A stretch of DNA of 64,000 nt from Paraburkholderia sp. BL21I4N1 (lineage in GTDB: Bacteria > Pseudomonadota > Gammaproteobacteria > Burkholderiales > Burkholderiaceae): contig NZ_PVEN01000001.1 of NCBI RefSeq assembly GCF_002973525.1, positions 806,001 to 870,000 of the forward strand. Direction: 5' to 3'. The notes under the pieces were generated by a model. It was not told the DNA's origin and searched no databases. It saw nothing but the letters and a program-made list of their open reading frames with translations. Shown one piece after another: positions 9,099 through 17,157 of the stretch. Both the position numbers and the translations under genes were made by a program. Each line of letters opens with the position of its first letter. The first letter of the stretch is position 1.

Positions 9099-9271
9099 GC
9101 GTGTGGTGGCCCTGGCCAGTCTTATTGCAGAGACCGTGCCAACTGCATGGAAAGCGGGGACGACAGCCGTGCAGCCTTGTGCCGCATGGCTTTGCGGCGA
9201 ACGGACGTGACCGGCGTGCGCGCCGTTTGCAGCGTTCGCTACGTAACGCCCGAGCGGGCGTTACGGCCACA

Positions 9272-10303
9272 TCAGTGCGAACGCGGCGCGCCGGTGGATG
9301 CACGCACAACCAGTTCGGGCGGCGACGAAATCCGCATCGGCACGCTTGCCGTGCCGCGTCCCGCCTGGCCATACGACGACTCGATCAACTCGCGCAACAA
9401 CGACACCGCGAGACCGGCGACTTCGACGGTCGGCACGGCCACGGTAGTCAGCGCGGGACGCGATTCGCGCGCGAGCTGAATGTCGGTGATGCCGATCACA
9501 GACAAATCGTCCGGCACGTGCAGGCCGAGGTCCGCGGCGGCGTGCATCGCGCCGAGCGCGGGCAAGTCGTTCGTCGCGAAGATCGCGGTGAGTTTCGGAT
9601 CCGCTTCGAGCAGCGCGCGCGCCGCGTCGTAGCCGCCTTGAATCGTATCGAGCGCATGTTTGACGCGGCTTTTCGGCGCGCCGGCCGCGTGCAGCGCATC
9701 GACAAAACCCTGGTAACGCGCGGCGTGAATCCCCGAGGCCTTGCTGCCGACAATCGCGCCGATCCGCCGATGCCCCAGCGCCAGCAGATGCGCGCCGGCC
9801 AGTTCGCCGGCCAGACGAAAATCCACCGCGACGCACGGCAATCCGGGTGGCTCGTTGGGCCGCTCCCACATGCACAGCACGACCGGTGTGCCGCGCGCCT
9901 CGGTGGTGTGCAGGTCGGCGAAATCGAGGTTCGCGTTCGTCACGAGCACGCCCTCCGAAAGCGTGCCGGCAATCTGGTCGAGATACGCGCGGCCGGTCTG
10001 CGGGTCTTCGTTGGTATTGCAAATGATCACGAAGTGGCCGCTGGTGCGCGCCGCGCGTTCGACAGCCAGCGCGAACTCCGGATAGAACGGATTGGCGATG
10101 CTCGACACCATCAGCGCGAGCGTCGGCGCGCGGCCTTCGGCGAGCGCACGGGCGGCGAGGTGCGGACGGTATCCGAGGGCGTCGACGGCAGCGAGCACCC
10201 GCTGGCGGGTTTGCTCGCCGACCCGGCCGCGATTGCGCAGCACGTTGGACACCGTGGCCGGGGTGACGCCGGCATGACGCGCGACTTCGCTGAGTGTAGG
10301 CAT
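9272..10303 (-). CDS. LacI-family repressor of the galactoside operon
   Basis: 343 residues. A classical LacI helix-turn-helix with hinge occupies residues 2-60 (TLSEVARHAGVTPATVSNVL, then GYRPHLAARAL), followed by a type I periplasmic-binding effector domain (SSIANPFYPEFALAVE, AVDFRLAGELAGAHLLALGHRRIG, FATNDLPALGAM). It is transcribed away from the ABC/beta-galactosidase operon. The perfect 16-bp palindrome at 10441-10456 between them is the likely operator. The inducer is probably a galactoside or its product, inferred from the neighbouring enzymes. Confidence 0.9.
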   Translation of the reverse strand: MPTLSEVARHAGVTPATVSNVLRNRGRVGEQTRQRVLAAVDALGYRPHLAARALAEGRAPTLALMVSSIANPFYPEFALAVERAARTSGHFVIICNTNEDPQTGRAYLDQIAGTLSEGVLVTNANLDFADLHTTEARGTPVVLCMWERPNEPPGLPCVAVDFRLAGELAGAHLLALGHRRIGAIVGSKASGIHAARYQGFVDALHAAGAPKSRVKHALDTIQGGYDAARALLEADPKLTAIFATNDLPALGAMHAAADLGLHVPDDLSVIGITDIQLARESRPALTTVAVPTVEVAGLAVSLLRELIESSYGQAGRGTASVPMRISSPPELVVRASTGAPRSH

Positions 10304-10440
10304 GGGTTTTCAATATATGGGACGGATACCCGACATTTGCATCGAGGCCAAAGGCGCGGCACCATCTATCTCATAAACAAACGATATCGGAGACAGGCAA
10401 GACCCAACGATCGCTCGCGATCGATTTTTTCGGGTTTGCT

Positions 10441-10456
10441 GATTAAGCGCTTAATC
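10441..10456 (+). promoter_or_regulatory. Perfect palindromic operator for the LacI-family regulator
   Basis: GATTAAGCGCTTAATC is an exact 16-bp palindrome with the central CG typical of LacI/GalR-family sites. It sits 38 bases before the ATPase start and about 138 bases from the LacI start, so it could control both directions. A related half-site (GATTAAATC) follows at 10471. Confidence 0.8.
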
Positions 10457-10493
10457 TCCGACTTCGAGCCGATTAAATCACGGAGTCGATGCG

Positions 10494-11645
10494 ATGGCGA
10501 GCATTTCGTTAAGAGGCGTGCAAAAGGCGTATGGCGACGGCGCATTGGTGATCCGCGACGTCGATATCGAGATCGGCGAGAACGAGTTCTGCGTGTTTCT
10601 CGGCCCCTCCGGCTGCGGCAAGTCGACCTTGTTGCGGATGATCGCCGGCCTCGAAGACGTCACCGACGGCGACCTCTCGATCGACGGACGCCTCGTCAAC
10701 GACGTGCCCGCCGCGCAACGCGGCGTGGCGATGGTGTTCCAGAGTTACGCGCTGTTTCCGCACATGACCGTGTTCGAGAACATGGCCTTCGGCCTGAAGC
10801 TCGCCAAAACCCCGAAAGACGAAATCGACCGCAAGGTGCGCGAAGCCGCACGCATCCTGCAACTGGAGGCGTTGCTCGAACGTCGGCCGAAAGCGTTGTC
10901 GGGCGGCCAGCGGCAGCGGGTGGCGATTGGCCGCGCGATCGTGCGGCAGCCCGGCGTGTTTCTGTTCGACGAGCCGCTGTCCAATCTCGATGCCACGCTG
11001 CGCGGACAGACCCGCGTCGAAATCGCGCGGCTGCATAAGCAGTTCGCCAAAGCCAGCGTGGTCTACGTGACGCACGACCAGATCGAAGCGATGACGCTTG
11101 CCGACAAGATCGTGTTGCTGCACGCCGGCAAGGACACGGAGCGCTACGGCAGCATCGCGCAGATCGGCGCGCCGCTCGAGTTGTATCACCGCCCCAAAAG
11201 CCGCTTCGTCGCGGGGTTTATCGGCTCGCCGCGTATGAATTTTCTGCCGGGACGCGTGCAGTCGATCGATTCGCAAGGGGTGCTCGTGACGCTCGACCAC
11301 ACCGGCGAAAACGTCCGCGTGCCGGTGAGCGGCGAAGGCTTGCAAGCCGCGCAGCCGGTCACGCTCGGCGTGCGTCCCGAGCATCTGGAGTTGCTCGATG
11401 CCGCCGCCGCCAACGACGACGCCGTGCTGACTCGCACCGTCTCGCTCATCGAGCAGCTCGGCGAACACAGCTATGTCCACCTCGATCAACCCGGCGGCGC
11501 CGTGCTGATCGCCAAGGCGCCGGGCGATACGCGCCTCGTGCCCGGCGACGAGGCGCGCTTGCGCGTGCCCCGCGCCACTTGCCATTTGTTTACCGAAGAC
11601 GGCTTTGCCGCCGCTTCGCTCGAATCCGTCGAACACTACGCATAG
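10494..11645 (+). CDS. CUT1-type sugar ABC transporter ATP-binding protein (MalK/UgpC-like)
   Basis: 383 residues: Walker [10 protein letters not shown], signature [14 protein letters not shown], Walker [13 protein letters not shown], the H-loop [17 protein letters not shown], and a C-terminal regulatory (TOBE/OB) domain from about residue 240. This is the standard ATPase of oligosaccharide importers. Unusually it is the first gene of the operon, ahead of the glycosidase and the binding protein. Its stop codon overlaps the GAGG that serves the beta-galactosidase gene. Confidence 0.92.
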   Translation: MASISLRGVQKAYGDGALVIRDVDIEIGENEFCVFLGPSGCGKSTLLRMIAGLEDVTDGDLSIDGRLVNDVPAAQRGVAMVFQSYALFPHMTVFENMAFGLKLAKTPKDEIDRKVREAARILQLEALLERRPKALSGGQRQRVAIGRAIVRQPGVFLFDEPLSNLDATLRGQTRVEIARLHKQFAKASVVYVTHDQIEAMTLADKIVLLHAGKDTERYGSIAQIGAPLELYHRPKSRFVAGFIGSPRMNFLPGRVQSIDSQGVLVTLDHTGENVRVPVSGEGLQAAQPVTLGVRPEHLELLDAAAANDDAVLTRTVSLIEQLGEHSYVHLDQPGGAVLIAKAPGDTRLVPGDEARLRVPRATCHLFTEDGFAAASLESVEHYA

Positions 11646-11656
11646 AGGACATTCGG

Positions 11657-13663
11657 ATGCGCCTTGGAGTCTGTTATTACCCGGAACACTGGCCGGAGTC
11701 GATGTGGGAAGACGACGCTCGCCGGATGAAAGCCCTTGGCATCGAACAGGTGCGGATCGCCGAATTCGCGTGGAGCCGCATCGAACCCACGCCCGGCGAA
11801 TACGATTGGGGCTGGCTGGATCGCGCGATCGACGTGCTCGGCGCGGCCGGTCTGCAGGTCGTCATGTGTACGCCGACCGCGACGCCGCCCAAGTGGCTGA
11901 TCGACCGTCATCCGGATATCCTGCCGATCGGCGCGGATGGGCGTCCGCGCGCGTTCGGTTCGCGCCGTCATTACGACTTCTCGTCGCCGTCGTATTTCGT
12001 TGCATCCGAGAAGATCTGCACGGCGGTGGCCGAGCGTTACGGCAAGCATCCGGCGGTCGCGTACTGGCAAACGGATAACGAATTCGGCTGCCATCACACG
12101 GTGGTGAGTTATTCGCCGGCGGCGGTGGAGCGCTTTCGCGAATGGCTGAAGGCACGCTATCGCACCGTCGACGCGCTGAATCGCGCGTGGGGCACGGTGT
12201 TCTGGAGCATGGAGTACCGCAGCTTCGACGAGATCGACGCGCCGGTCGCGACCGTGACTGAAGCGCATCCGTCGCATCGCCTCGATTACCGGCGTTTCGC
12301 GTCCGACGAAGTCGCGCGCTATAACCGCATGCAGGTCGAGATCATTCGCGCGCATTCGCCGGGGCGGCCGGTCGCGCATAACTTCATGCAGCTCTTCACC
12401 GAGTTCGATCACTACAAGGTCGCCGCCGATCTCGACGTCGCGTCGTGGGACAGCTATCCGCTCGGCGCGCTCGAAGAGCAATGGTTCGCGCCGGACGTGA
12501 AGGCGCGCTGGCTGCGCAGCGGTCATCCCGACTTTGCGTCGTTCAATCACGACGTGTATCGCGGCATGTCGAAGTTGCCGTTCTGGGTGATGGAGCAACA
12601 GCCGGGTCCGGTGAACTGGGCGCTGTGGAATCCGGCGCCGCTGCCGGGCATGGTGCGTTTGTGGAGCTGGGAAGCGTTCGCGCACGGCGCCGGTTGCGTG
12701 TCGTATTTCCGCTGGCGTCAGGCGCCGTTCGCGCAGGAACAGATGCATGCCGGGCTGAATACGCCGGACAACCGGCTCGACGTCGGCGGTAGCGAAGCGG
12801 CGCGCGTGGCCGACGAAATTCGCACGGTGCTCGCGGCGGATGCCGACGCCAACGCCGCGATTCGTTCCACCGTTGCGCTGGTTTACGACTACGAGGCGAA
12901 GTGGCTGTTCGAGATTCATCCACAGGGAGCGGACTTTCACTATCCCCGCTTTGCGTTCGAATATTACTCGGCGCTGCGCGCGCTCGGGCTCGATGTCGAT
13001 GTCGTGCCGGTCGATGCGCCGCTCGACGGTTACCGGATGATCGTCGTGCCGCCGCTGCCGGTGGTGCCGGACGATCTGGCCGCGCGGCTGGCCAGCTCGG
13101 GAGCGCAGGTGGTGTTCGGGCCGCGTAGCGGCTCCAAGACCGCGGACTTGCAGATTCCTGCCAATTTGCCGCCGGGTGCGCTGGCTTCGGTGTTGCCGCT
13201 GCGGGTCTGGCGGGTCGAATCGATGCGCCCGAACGTGACCGAAGCGGTGCGTTTGAACCAGAGCCACGAAGCGAACCACGACGATGGCGTCGCGCGGCAT
13301 TGGCGCGATTTCATCGAAGCTGACACTGATGCCGACGCGAGCGCGCGTCTCGAAGTCCTCGCCCATTTCGCGGACGGCCATCCCGCCTACGTACGAAGCG
13401 GTGCGTTCCACTATCTCGCGAGCCTGTTCGACGATGCGCTGACTACACGTCTCTTCGAACGGATCGCGGGCCAGGCGGGCCTCGACACGAAGCCGCTCGG
13501 CGACAGCGTCCGGATCAGCCGACGCGGCGCGCTGACCTATGTGTTCAACTACGGCGACGACGCGTACACCCTCGCCGATGTCGACGCACAATCCATCGTG
13601 GTCGGCGCACGTGAAATAGAACCGCAAGGCGTGGCCGTCTACCGATCGACCACGAAGACGTAA
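11657..13663 (+). CDS. Glycoside hydrolase family 42 beta-galactosidase
   Basis: 668 residues. Family GH42 is shown by [20 protein letters not shown] at the start, the acid/base glutamate in QTDNEFG (E142) and the nucleophile in WVMEQQPG (E313); spacing and positions match characterised GH42 enzymes. Domains run as catalytic TIM barrel (about 1-385), trimerisation domain (about 385-600) and a small beta-sandwich end. There is no signal peptide, so it should act in the cytoplasm on imported galactosides such as galacto-oligosaccharides from plant galactans. The ATG at 11657 follows GAGG and matches the family N-terminus; the frame is open upstream but overlaps the ATPase gene. Confidence 0.93.
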   Translation: MRLGVCYYPEHWPESMWEDDARRMKALGIEQVRIAEFAWSRIEPTPGEYDWGWLDRAIDVLGAAGLQVVMCTPTATPPKWLIDRHPDILPIGADGRPRAFGSRRHYDFSSPSYFVASEKICTAVAERYGKHPAVAYWQTDNEFGCHHTVVSYSPAAVERFREWLKARYRTVDALNRAWGTVFWSMEYRSFDEIDAPVATVTEAHPSHRLDYRRFASDEVARYNRMQVEIIRAHSPGRPVAHNFMQLFTEFDHYKVAADLDVASWDSYPLGALEEQWFAPDVKARWLRSGHPDFASFNHDVYRGMSKLPFWVMEQQPGPVNWALWNPAPLPGMVRLWSWEAFAHGAGCVSYFRWRQAPFAQEQMHAGLNTPDNRLDVGGSEAARVADEIRTVLAADADANAAIRSTVALVYDYEAKWLFEIHPQGADFHYPRFAFEYYSALRALGLDVDVVPVDAPLDGYRMIVVPPLPVVPDDLAARLASSGAQVVFGPRSGSKTADLQIPANLPPGALASVLPLRVWRVESMRPNVTEAVRLNQSHEANHDDGVARHWRDFIEADTDADASARLEVLAHFADGHPAYVRSGAFHYLASLFDDALTTRLFERIAGQAGLDTKPLGDSVRISRRGALTYVFNYGDDAYTLADVDAQSIVVGAREIEPQGVAVYRSTTKT

Positions 13664-13746
13664 TACGCACGAGTACCGCTGACCGGCAGGATTCCACGCA
13701 GTAAATACAACGACGCAAAATCAAGGCAAAAAAGGAGACAGGCAAC

Positions 13747-15000
13747 ATGAAGCTGAAACCACGCAAGATTCTGTTGGCACTCGCGCTGGCCGCGGCGGCT
13801 GCGGGGACGTCGGTCGTCAGTACGGCGCAGGCGGGCACACTGACGGCCAATATCGCGTTCAAGGGCGCAAGCCAGCGCGCGGTGTGGCAGTCGGTGATCG
13901 ACGACTTCAAGAAGGCGCATCCCGGCATCGACGTGAAGGTGTCGTTCGTCGATGAGGAAGCGTACAAGGTCCAATTGCCCGGCTGGCTCTCGACCGTCGC
14001 GCCCGATATCGTCAACTGGCATGACGGCGAGCGCATGGCGTATTACGCGCAGCGCGGCCTGTTCGAAGACCTGAGCGGCGACTGGGCGAAGAACGGCTGG
14101 AACGACATGTATGCATCGACCAAAGAGGCGTCGTCGTATAAGGGCAAGCAGTACGCCGCGCCGACCGTGTACTACTCGTGGGGCATGTTCTATCGCAAGG
14201 ATCTGTTCCAGAAGGTCGGCATTGCCGGTGAACCGAAAACGTGGGACCAGTTCCTCGACGACTGCAAGAAGCTGAAGGCCGCCGGTATCACGCCGATCGC
14301 CGTCGCGGGTCGCGATTCGTGGACGCTCGCCGGCTGGTTCGATTATCTCGACCTGCGTCTGAACGGCAATGCGTTTCACCAGAAGCTGATGGCGGGCGAC
14401 ATTGCGTACACCGATCCGCGCGTGAAGAAGGTCTACACGACGTGGAAGCAGTTGATCGACGCCGGCTATTTCATCGACAACTCGCTCTCGTACGACCTTG
14501 ACTCGGTGCAGCCGTTCCTGTTCCAGGGCAAGGCCGCGATGATGCTGATGGGCACGTTCATTACCGCGGGTTTCCCGCCGAACGTGAAGCCGGACATGGG
14601 CTACTTCCAGTTTCCGATTATCGACGCGAAGGTGCCGACCGCCGAAGACGGGCCGGTCGAATCGCTGCATATTCCGTCGAAGGCGAAGAACAAGGCCGAC
14701 GCGCACACGTTCCTCGCTTTCGTGGAAACGCCTGAGATCGGCGCGAAACTGGCGACCGGGCTCGGCTCGTTGTCGGCGAACAGCAAGTCGCCGGAGCCGG
14801 AAGATCCCATCTCCAGGATCGGTTTCCAGATTCTCGCGAATACGAAGGGCGGCATTGCGCAGTTCTACGATCGCGATATGACGAAGGAAATGGCCGACGA
14901 GGGCATGAAGGGGATGCAGCAGTTCATCTCCGATCCTTCGAAACTCGACGACGTTCTCGCGCAACTCGAGCAGACGCGTAAGCGGATCTACAAGAAGTAA
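13747..15000 (+). CDS. Extracellular solute-binding protein (family 1), galactoside importer
   Basis: 417 residues. The signal peptide has a KPRK start, an alanine/leucine core, and probable cleavage after STAQA (about residue 29). The mature protein shows family 1 features: TANIAFKGASQRAVWQSVID, PDIVNWHDGERMAYYAQRG, APTVYYSWGMFYRKDLFQ and the FQGKAAMMLMGTF stretch near residue 270. It delivers an oligosaccharide to the two permeases encoded next. The start is preceded by AAAGGAGACAGG. A hairpin follows the stop codon. Confidence 0.92.
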   Translation: MKLKPRKILLALALAAAAAGTSVVSTAQAGTLTANIAFKGASQRAVWQSVIDDFKKAHPGIDVKVSFVDEEAYKVQLPGWLSTVAPDIVNWHDGERMAYYAQRGLFEDLSGDWAKNGWNDMYASTKEASSYKGKQYAAPTVYYSWGMFYRKDLFQKVGIAGEPKTWDQFLDDCKKLKAAGITPIAVAGRDSWTLAGWFDYLDLRLNGNAFHQKLMAGDIAYTDPRVKKVYTTWKQLIDAGYFIDNSLSYDLDSVQPFLFQGKAAMMLMGTFITAGFPPNVKPDMGYFQFPIIDAKVPTAEDGPVESLHIPSKAKNKADAHTFLAFVETPEIGAKLATGLGSLSANSKSPEPEDPISRIGFQILANTKGGIAQFYDRDMTKEMADEGMKGMQQFISDPSKLDDVLAQLEQTRKRIYKK

Positions 15001-15005
15001 GCGGT

Positions 15006-15023
15006 GGCGGCTGAAAGGCCGCC
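15006..15023 (+). other. Hairpin just after the solute-binding-protein stop codon
   Basis: GGCGGC and GCCGCC form a 6-bp stem with a 6-base loop, five bases after the stop, without a proper U tract. Its position matches the hairpin in the fructose-type operon and suggests transcript stabilisation or partial termination. Confidence 0.45.
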
Positions 15024-15102
15024 GTTTGTCGTGTCGAACGCACTCGTGCGTGGGACCAGAGTCGGTGTAAAAGCACGCGCTCTGGTCGACAGGAGAATGA
15101 TC

Positions 15103-16071
15103 GTGTCGCAATCCGTCACCCGCCACACCATGGGCGGCTCTACTGAAACCGGTGGCCCCGCGGCCGGCGGTGCGACGCGCGGCGGCTCGCAGGTCGCCAC
15201 GCGCCGTCGCCGGCCGTCGCCGACCGCGCGCCGGCAACGCCGCGCCGCGTTTTTGTTTCTCGCGCCCGCGTGCGTGATGGTCGCTATCTACGTGGTGTGG
15301 CCGATCCTGTCGACCATCCGCCTGAGTTTTTTCAACTGGGACGGCATGACCGAGCCGTCGTTCGTCGGCCTCGCGAATTACGTGGAGCTGTTCCACACGG
15401 CGACGTTCTACACGGCGCTGAAAAACAACCTGATCTGGCTGCTGTTGTTCCTGCTCGCCCCGCCGATGGGCCTTGCCGTCGCGCTGTACCTGAATCAGGC
15501 CGTCGCCGGCATCCGCATCGTCAAGTCGCTGTTCTTCGCGCCGTTCGTGTTGTCGGGCGTGGTGGTGGGCCTGATCTTCTCGTGGTTTTACGACCCGACC
15601 TTCGGTTTGCTCGCCGTGATTCTGGGGCACGGCGTGCCGGTGCTCGGCGATCCGCGCTATGCGACGCTCGGTATCGTGTTCGCGGCACTCTGGCCGCAAA
15701 CCGCCTATTGCATGATTCTTTATCTGACCGGCCTGACGTCGCTGAACGCCGAGCAGATCGAAGCCGCGCGAATGGAAGGCGCACGCGGCTGGTCGATGCT
15801 GTGGCACGTGATCCTGCCGCAATTGCGGCCCACCACGTTCATGGCGATCGTCGTCACTATCATCGGCGCGTTGCGCAGTTTCGATCTGATCTCGGTGATG
15901 ACGGGCGGCGGCCCGTTCGAGAGTTCGACCGTGCTCGCGTATTACATGTACGACCAGGCGATCAAGTACTACCGCATCGGTTATTCGGCTGCGGTGGCGG
16001 TGGTGCTGTTCGCCATCATGCTGGTGTACATCGTTTATCACTTGCGGCGGATGCTGCGCGCCGAGCAATAA
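15103..16071 (+). CDS. CUT1 sugar ABC transporter permease 1 (MalF/LacF type)
   Basis: About 322 residues with six predicted membrane helices after an unusually long, glycine- and arginine-rich cytoplasmic N-terminus (about 45 residues). The EAA loop, contacting the ATPase, is EQIEAARMEGARGWSMLWHV. The GTG at 15103 is preferred because AGGAG (15091-15095) stands 7 bases before it; the ATG at 15097 would be only one base from the same site. It pairs with the next permease, 10 bases downstream. Confidence 0.88.
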   Translation: MSQSVTRHTMGGSTETGGPAAGGATRGGSQVATRRRRPSPTARRQRRAAFLFLAPACVMVAIYVVWPILSTIRLSFFNWDGMTEPSFVGLANYVELFHTATFYTALKNNLIWLLLFLLAPPMGLAVALYLNQAVAGIRIVKSLFFAPFVLSGVVVGLIFSWFYDPTFGLLAVILGHGVPVLGDPRYATLGIVFAALWPQTAYCMILYLTGLTSLNAEQIEAARMEGARGWSMLWHVILPQLRPTTFMAIVVTIIGALRSFDLISVMTGGGPFESSTVLAYYMYDQAIKYYRIGYSAAVAVVLFAIMLVYIVYHLRRMLRAEQ

Positions 16072-16081
16072 GGAGCCGACC

Positions 16082-16933
16082 ATGTTTCCGATCCCCATTG
16101 ACAAATGGAAGCCGGCAACGCGCCGCGTGTACAAACTCACATTGCCGCTCGCGCTGCTGATCTGGCTGCTGCCGATGATCGCCGTACTCGTCACCTCGGT
16201 GCGTTCAACGGAAGAGTTGAGCGAAGGCAACTACTGGGGCTGGCCGAAGCACTTCGCGATGTTCGACAACTATCGCGAGGCGTTGACCACCTCGCCGATG
16301 CTGCATTACTTCTGGAATAGCGTGCTGATTACGGTGCCGGCCGTGGTGGGCTCGATCGCGCTGGCGGCCATGGCGGGATTCGCGCTGGCGATCTACCGGT
16401 TTCGCGGCAACTCGACCCTGTTCGCGACCTTCGTCGCGGGGAATTTCGTGCCGGTGCAAGTGCTGATGATTCCCGTGCGGGATCTGTCCTTACAACTTGG
16501 CCTGTTCAATACCGTCGGCGCGCTGATTCTGTTTCATGTGTCGTTCCAGACCGGCTTCTGCGCGCTGTTCCTGCGCAATTTCATCAAGCAGTTGCCGTTT
16601 GAACTGGTCGAGGCGGCGCGGATCGAGGGCGCCAATGAATGGACGGTGTTCTTCAGGATCGTGCTGCCGTTGATCCGGCCCGCGCTGGCGGCCTTGGCGA
16701 TTCTGGTTTTCACGTTCGTGTGGAACGACTACTTCTGGGCGCTTTGTCTCACGCAGGGCGACGATGCCGCGCCGATTACCGTCGGCGTCGCCGCGCTGAA
16801 AGGACAGTGGACCACGGCGTGGAATCTCGTGTCGGCCGGGTCGATTCTGGCGGCGCTGCCTTCGGTCGCGATGTTTTTTGCCATGCAGAAGCATTTCGTG
16901 GCGGGTTTGACATTTGGTGCGACGAAAGGGTAG
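16082..16933 (+). CDS. CUT1 sugar ABC transporter permease 2 (MalG/LacG type)
   Basis: 283 residues with six membrane helices and the EAA loop FELVEAARIEGANEWTVFFRIV, ending in the usual C-terminal FVAGLTFGATKG. It follows the first permease with AAGGAG overlapping that gene's stop, so the two are translationally linked. Last gene of the galactoside operon; a strong terminator follows within 45 bases. Confidence 0.92.
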   Translation: MFPIPIDKWKPATRRVYKLTLPLALLIWLLPMIAVLVTSVRSTEELSEGNYWGWPKHFAMFDNYREALTTSPMLHYFWNSVLITVPAVVGSIALAAMAGFALAIYRFRGNSTLFATFVAGNFVPVQVLMIPVRDLSLQLGLFNTVGALILFHVSFQTGFCALFLRNFIKQLPFELVEAARIEGANEWTVFFRIVLPLIRPALAALAILVFTFVWNDYFWALCLTQGDDAAPITVGVAALKGQWTTAWNLVSAGSILAALPSVAMFFAMQKHFVAGLTFGATKG

Positions 16934-16974
16934 CGCGCCGCCGGCGGGGTTCCTGGTGAGGGATGGAGAAGGTT

Positions 16975-16997
16975 GCCCGCGCAAGCGGGCTTTTTTT
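16975..16997 (+). terminator. Intrinsic terminator of the galactoside operon
   Basis: GCCCGC, a GCAA tetraloop, GCGGGC, then seven T residues: a textbook rho-independent terminator about 40 bases after the last permease. Confidence 0.9.
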
Positions 16998-17157
16998 CGG
17001 GCGGAAAAAAGCGGGTTCCACGGCTCGCGGTGGACGCTTTAGTTAACCGACGCTGCAACGCGGGGACAGAGTGGTATGCTCAGATGGCAGCGCCAGCATG
17101 TCATTCAACGTTAGCAGCTTCAATTCTGAGGCTGAAAAGATCAAGACAAAGAGCAAC

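Noticed and set aside
13639-16230. An 863-residue minus-strand frame opposite the binding protein and permease
   Set aside because: Antisense shadow caused by high G+C; composition untypical and the opposite strand is clearly coding.
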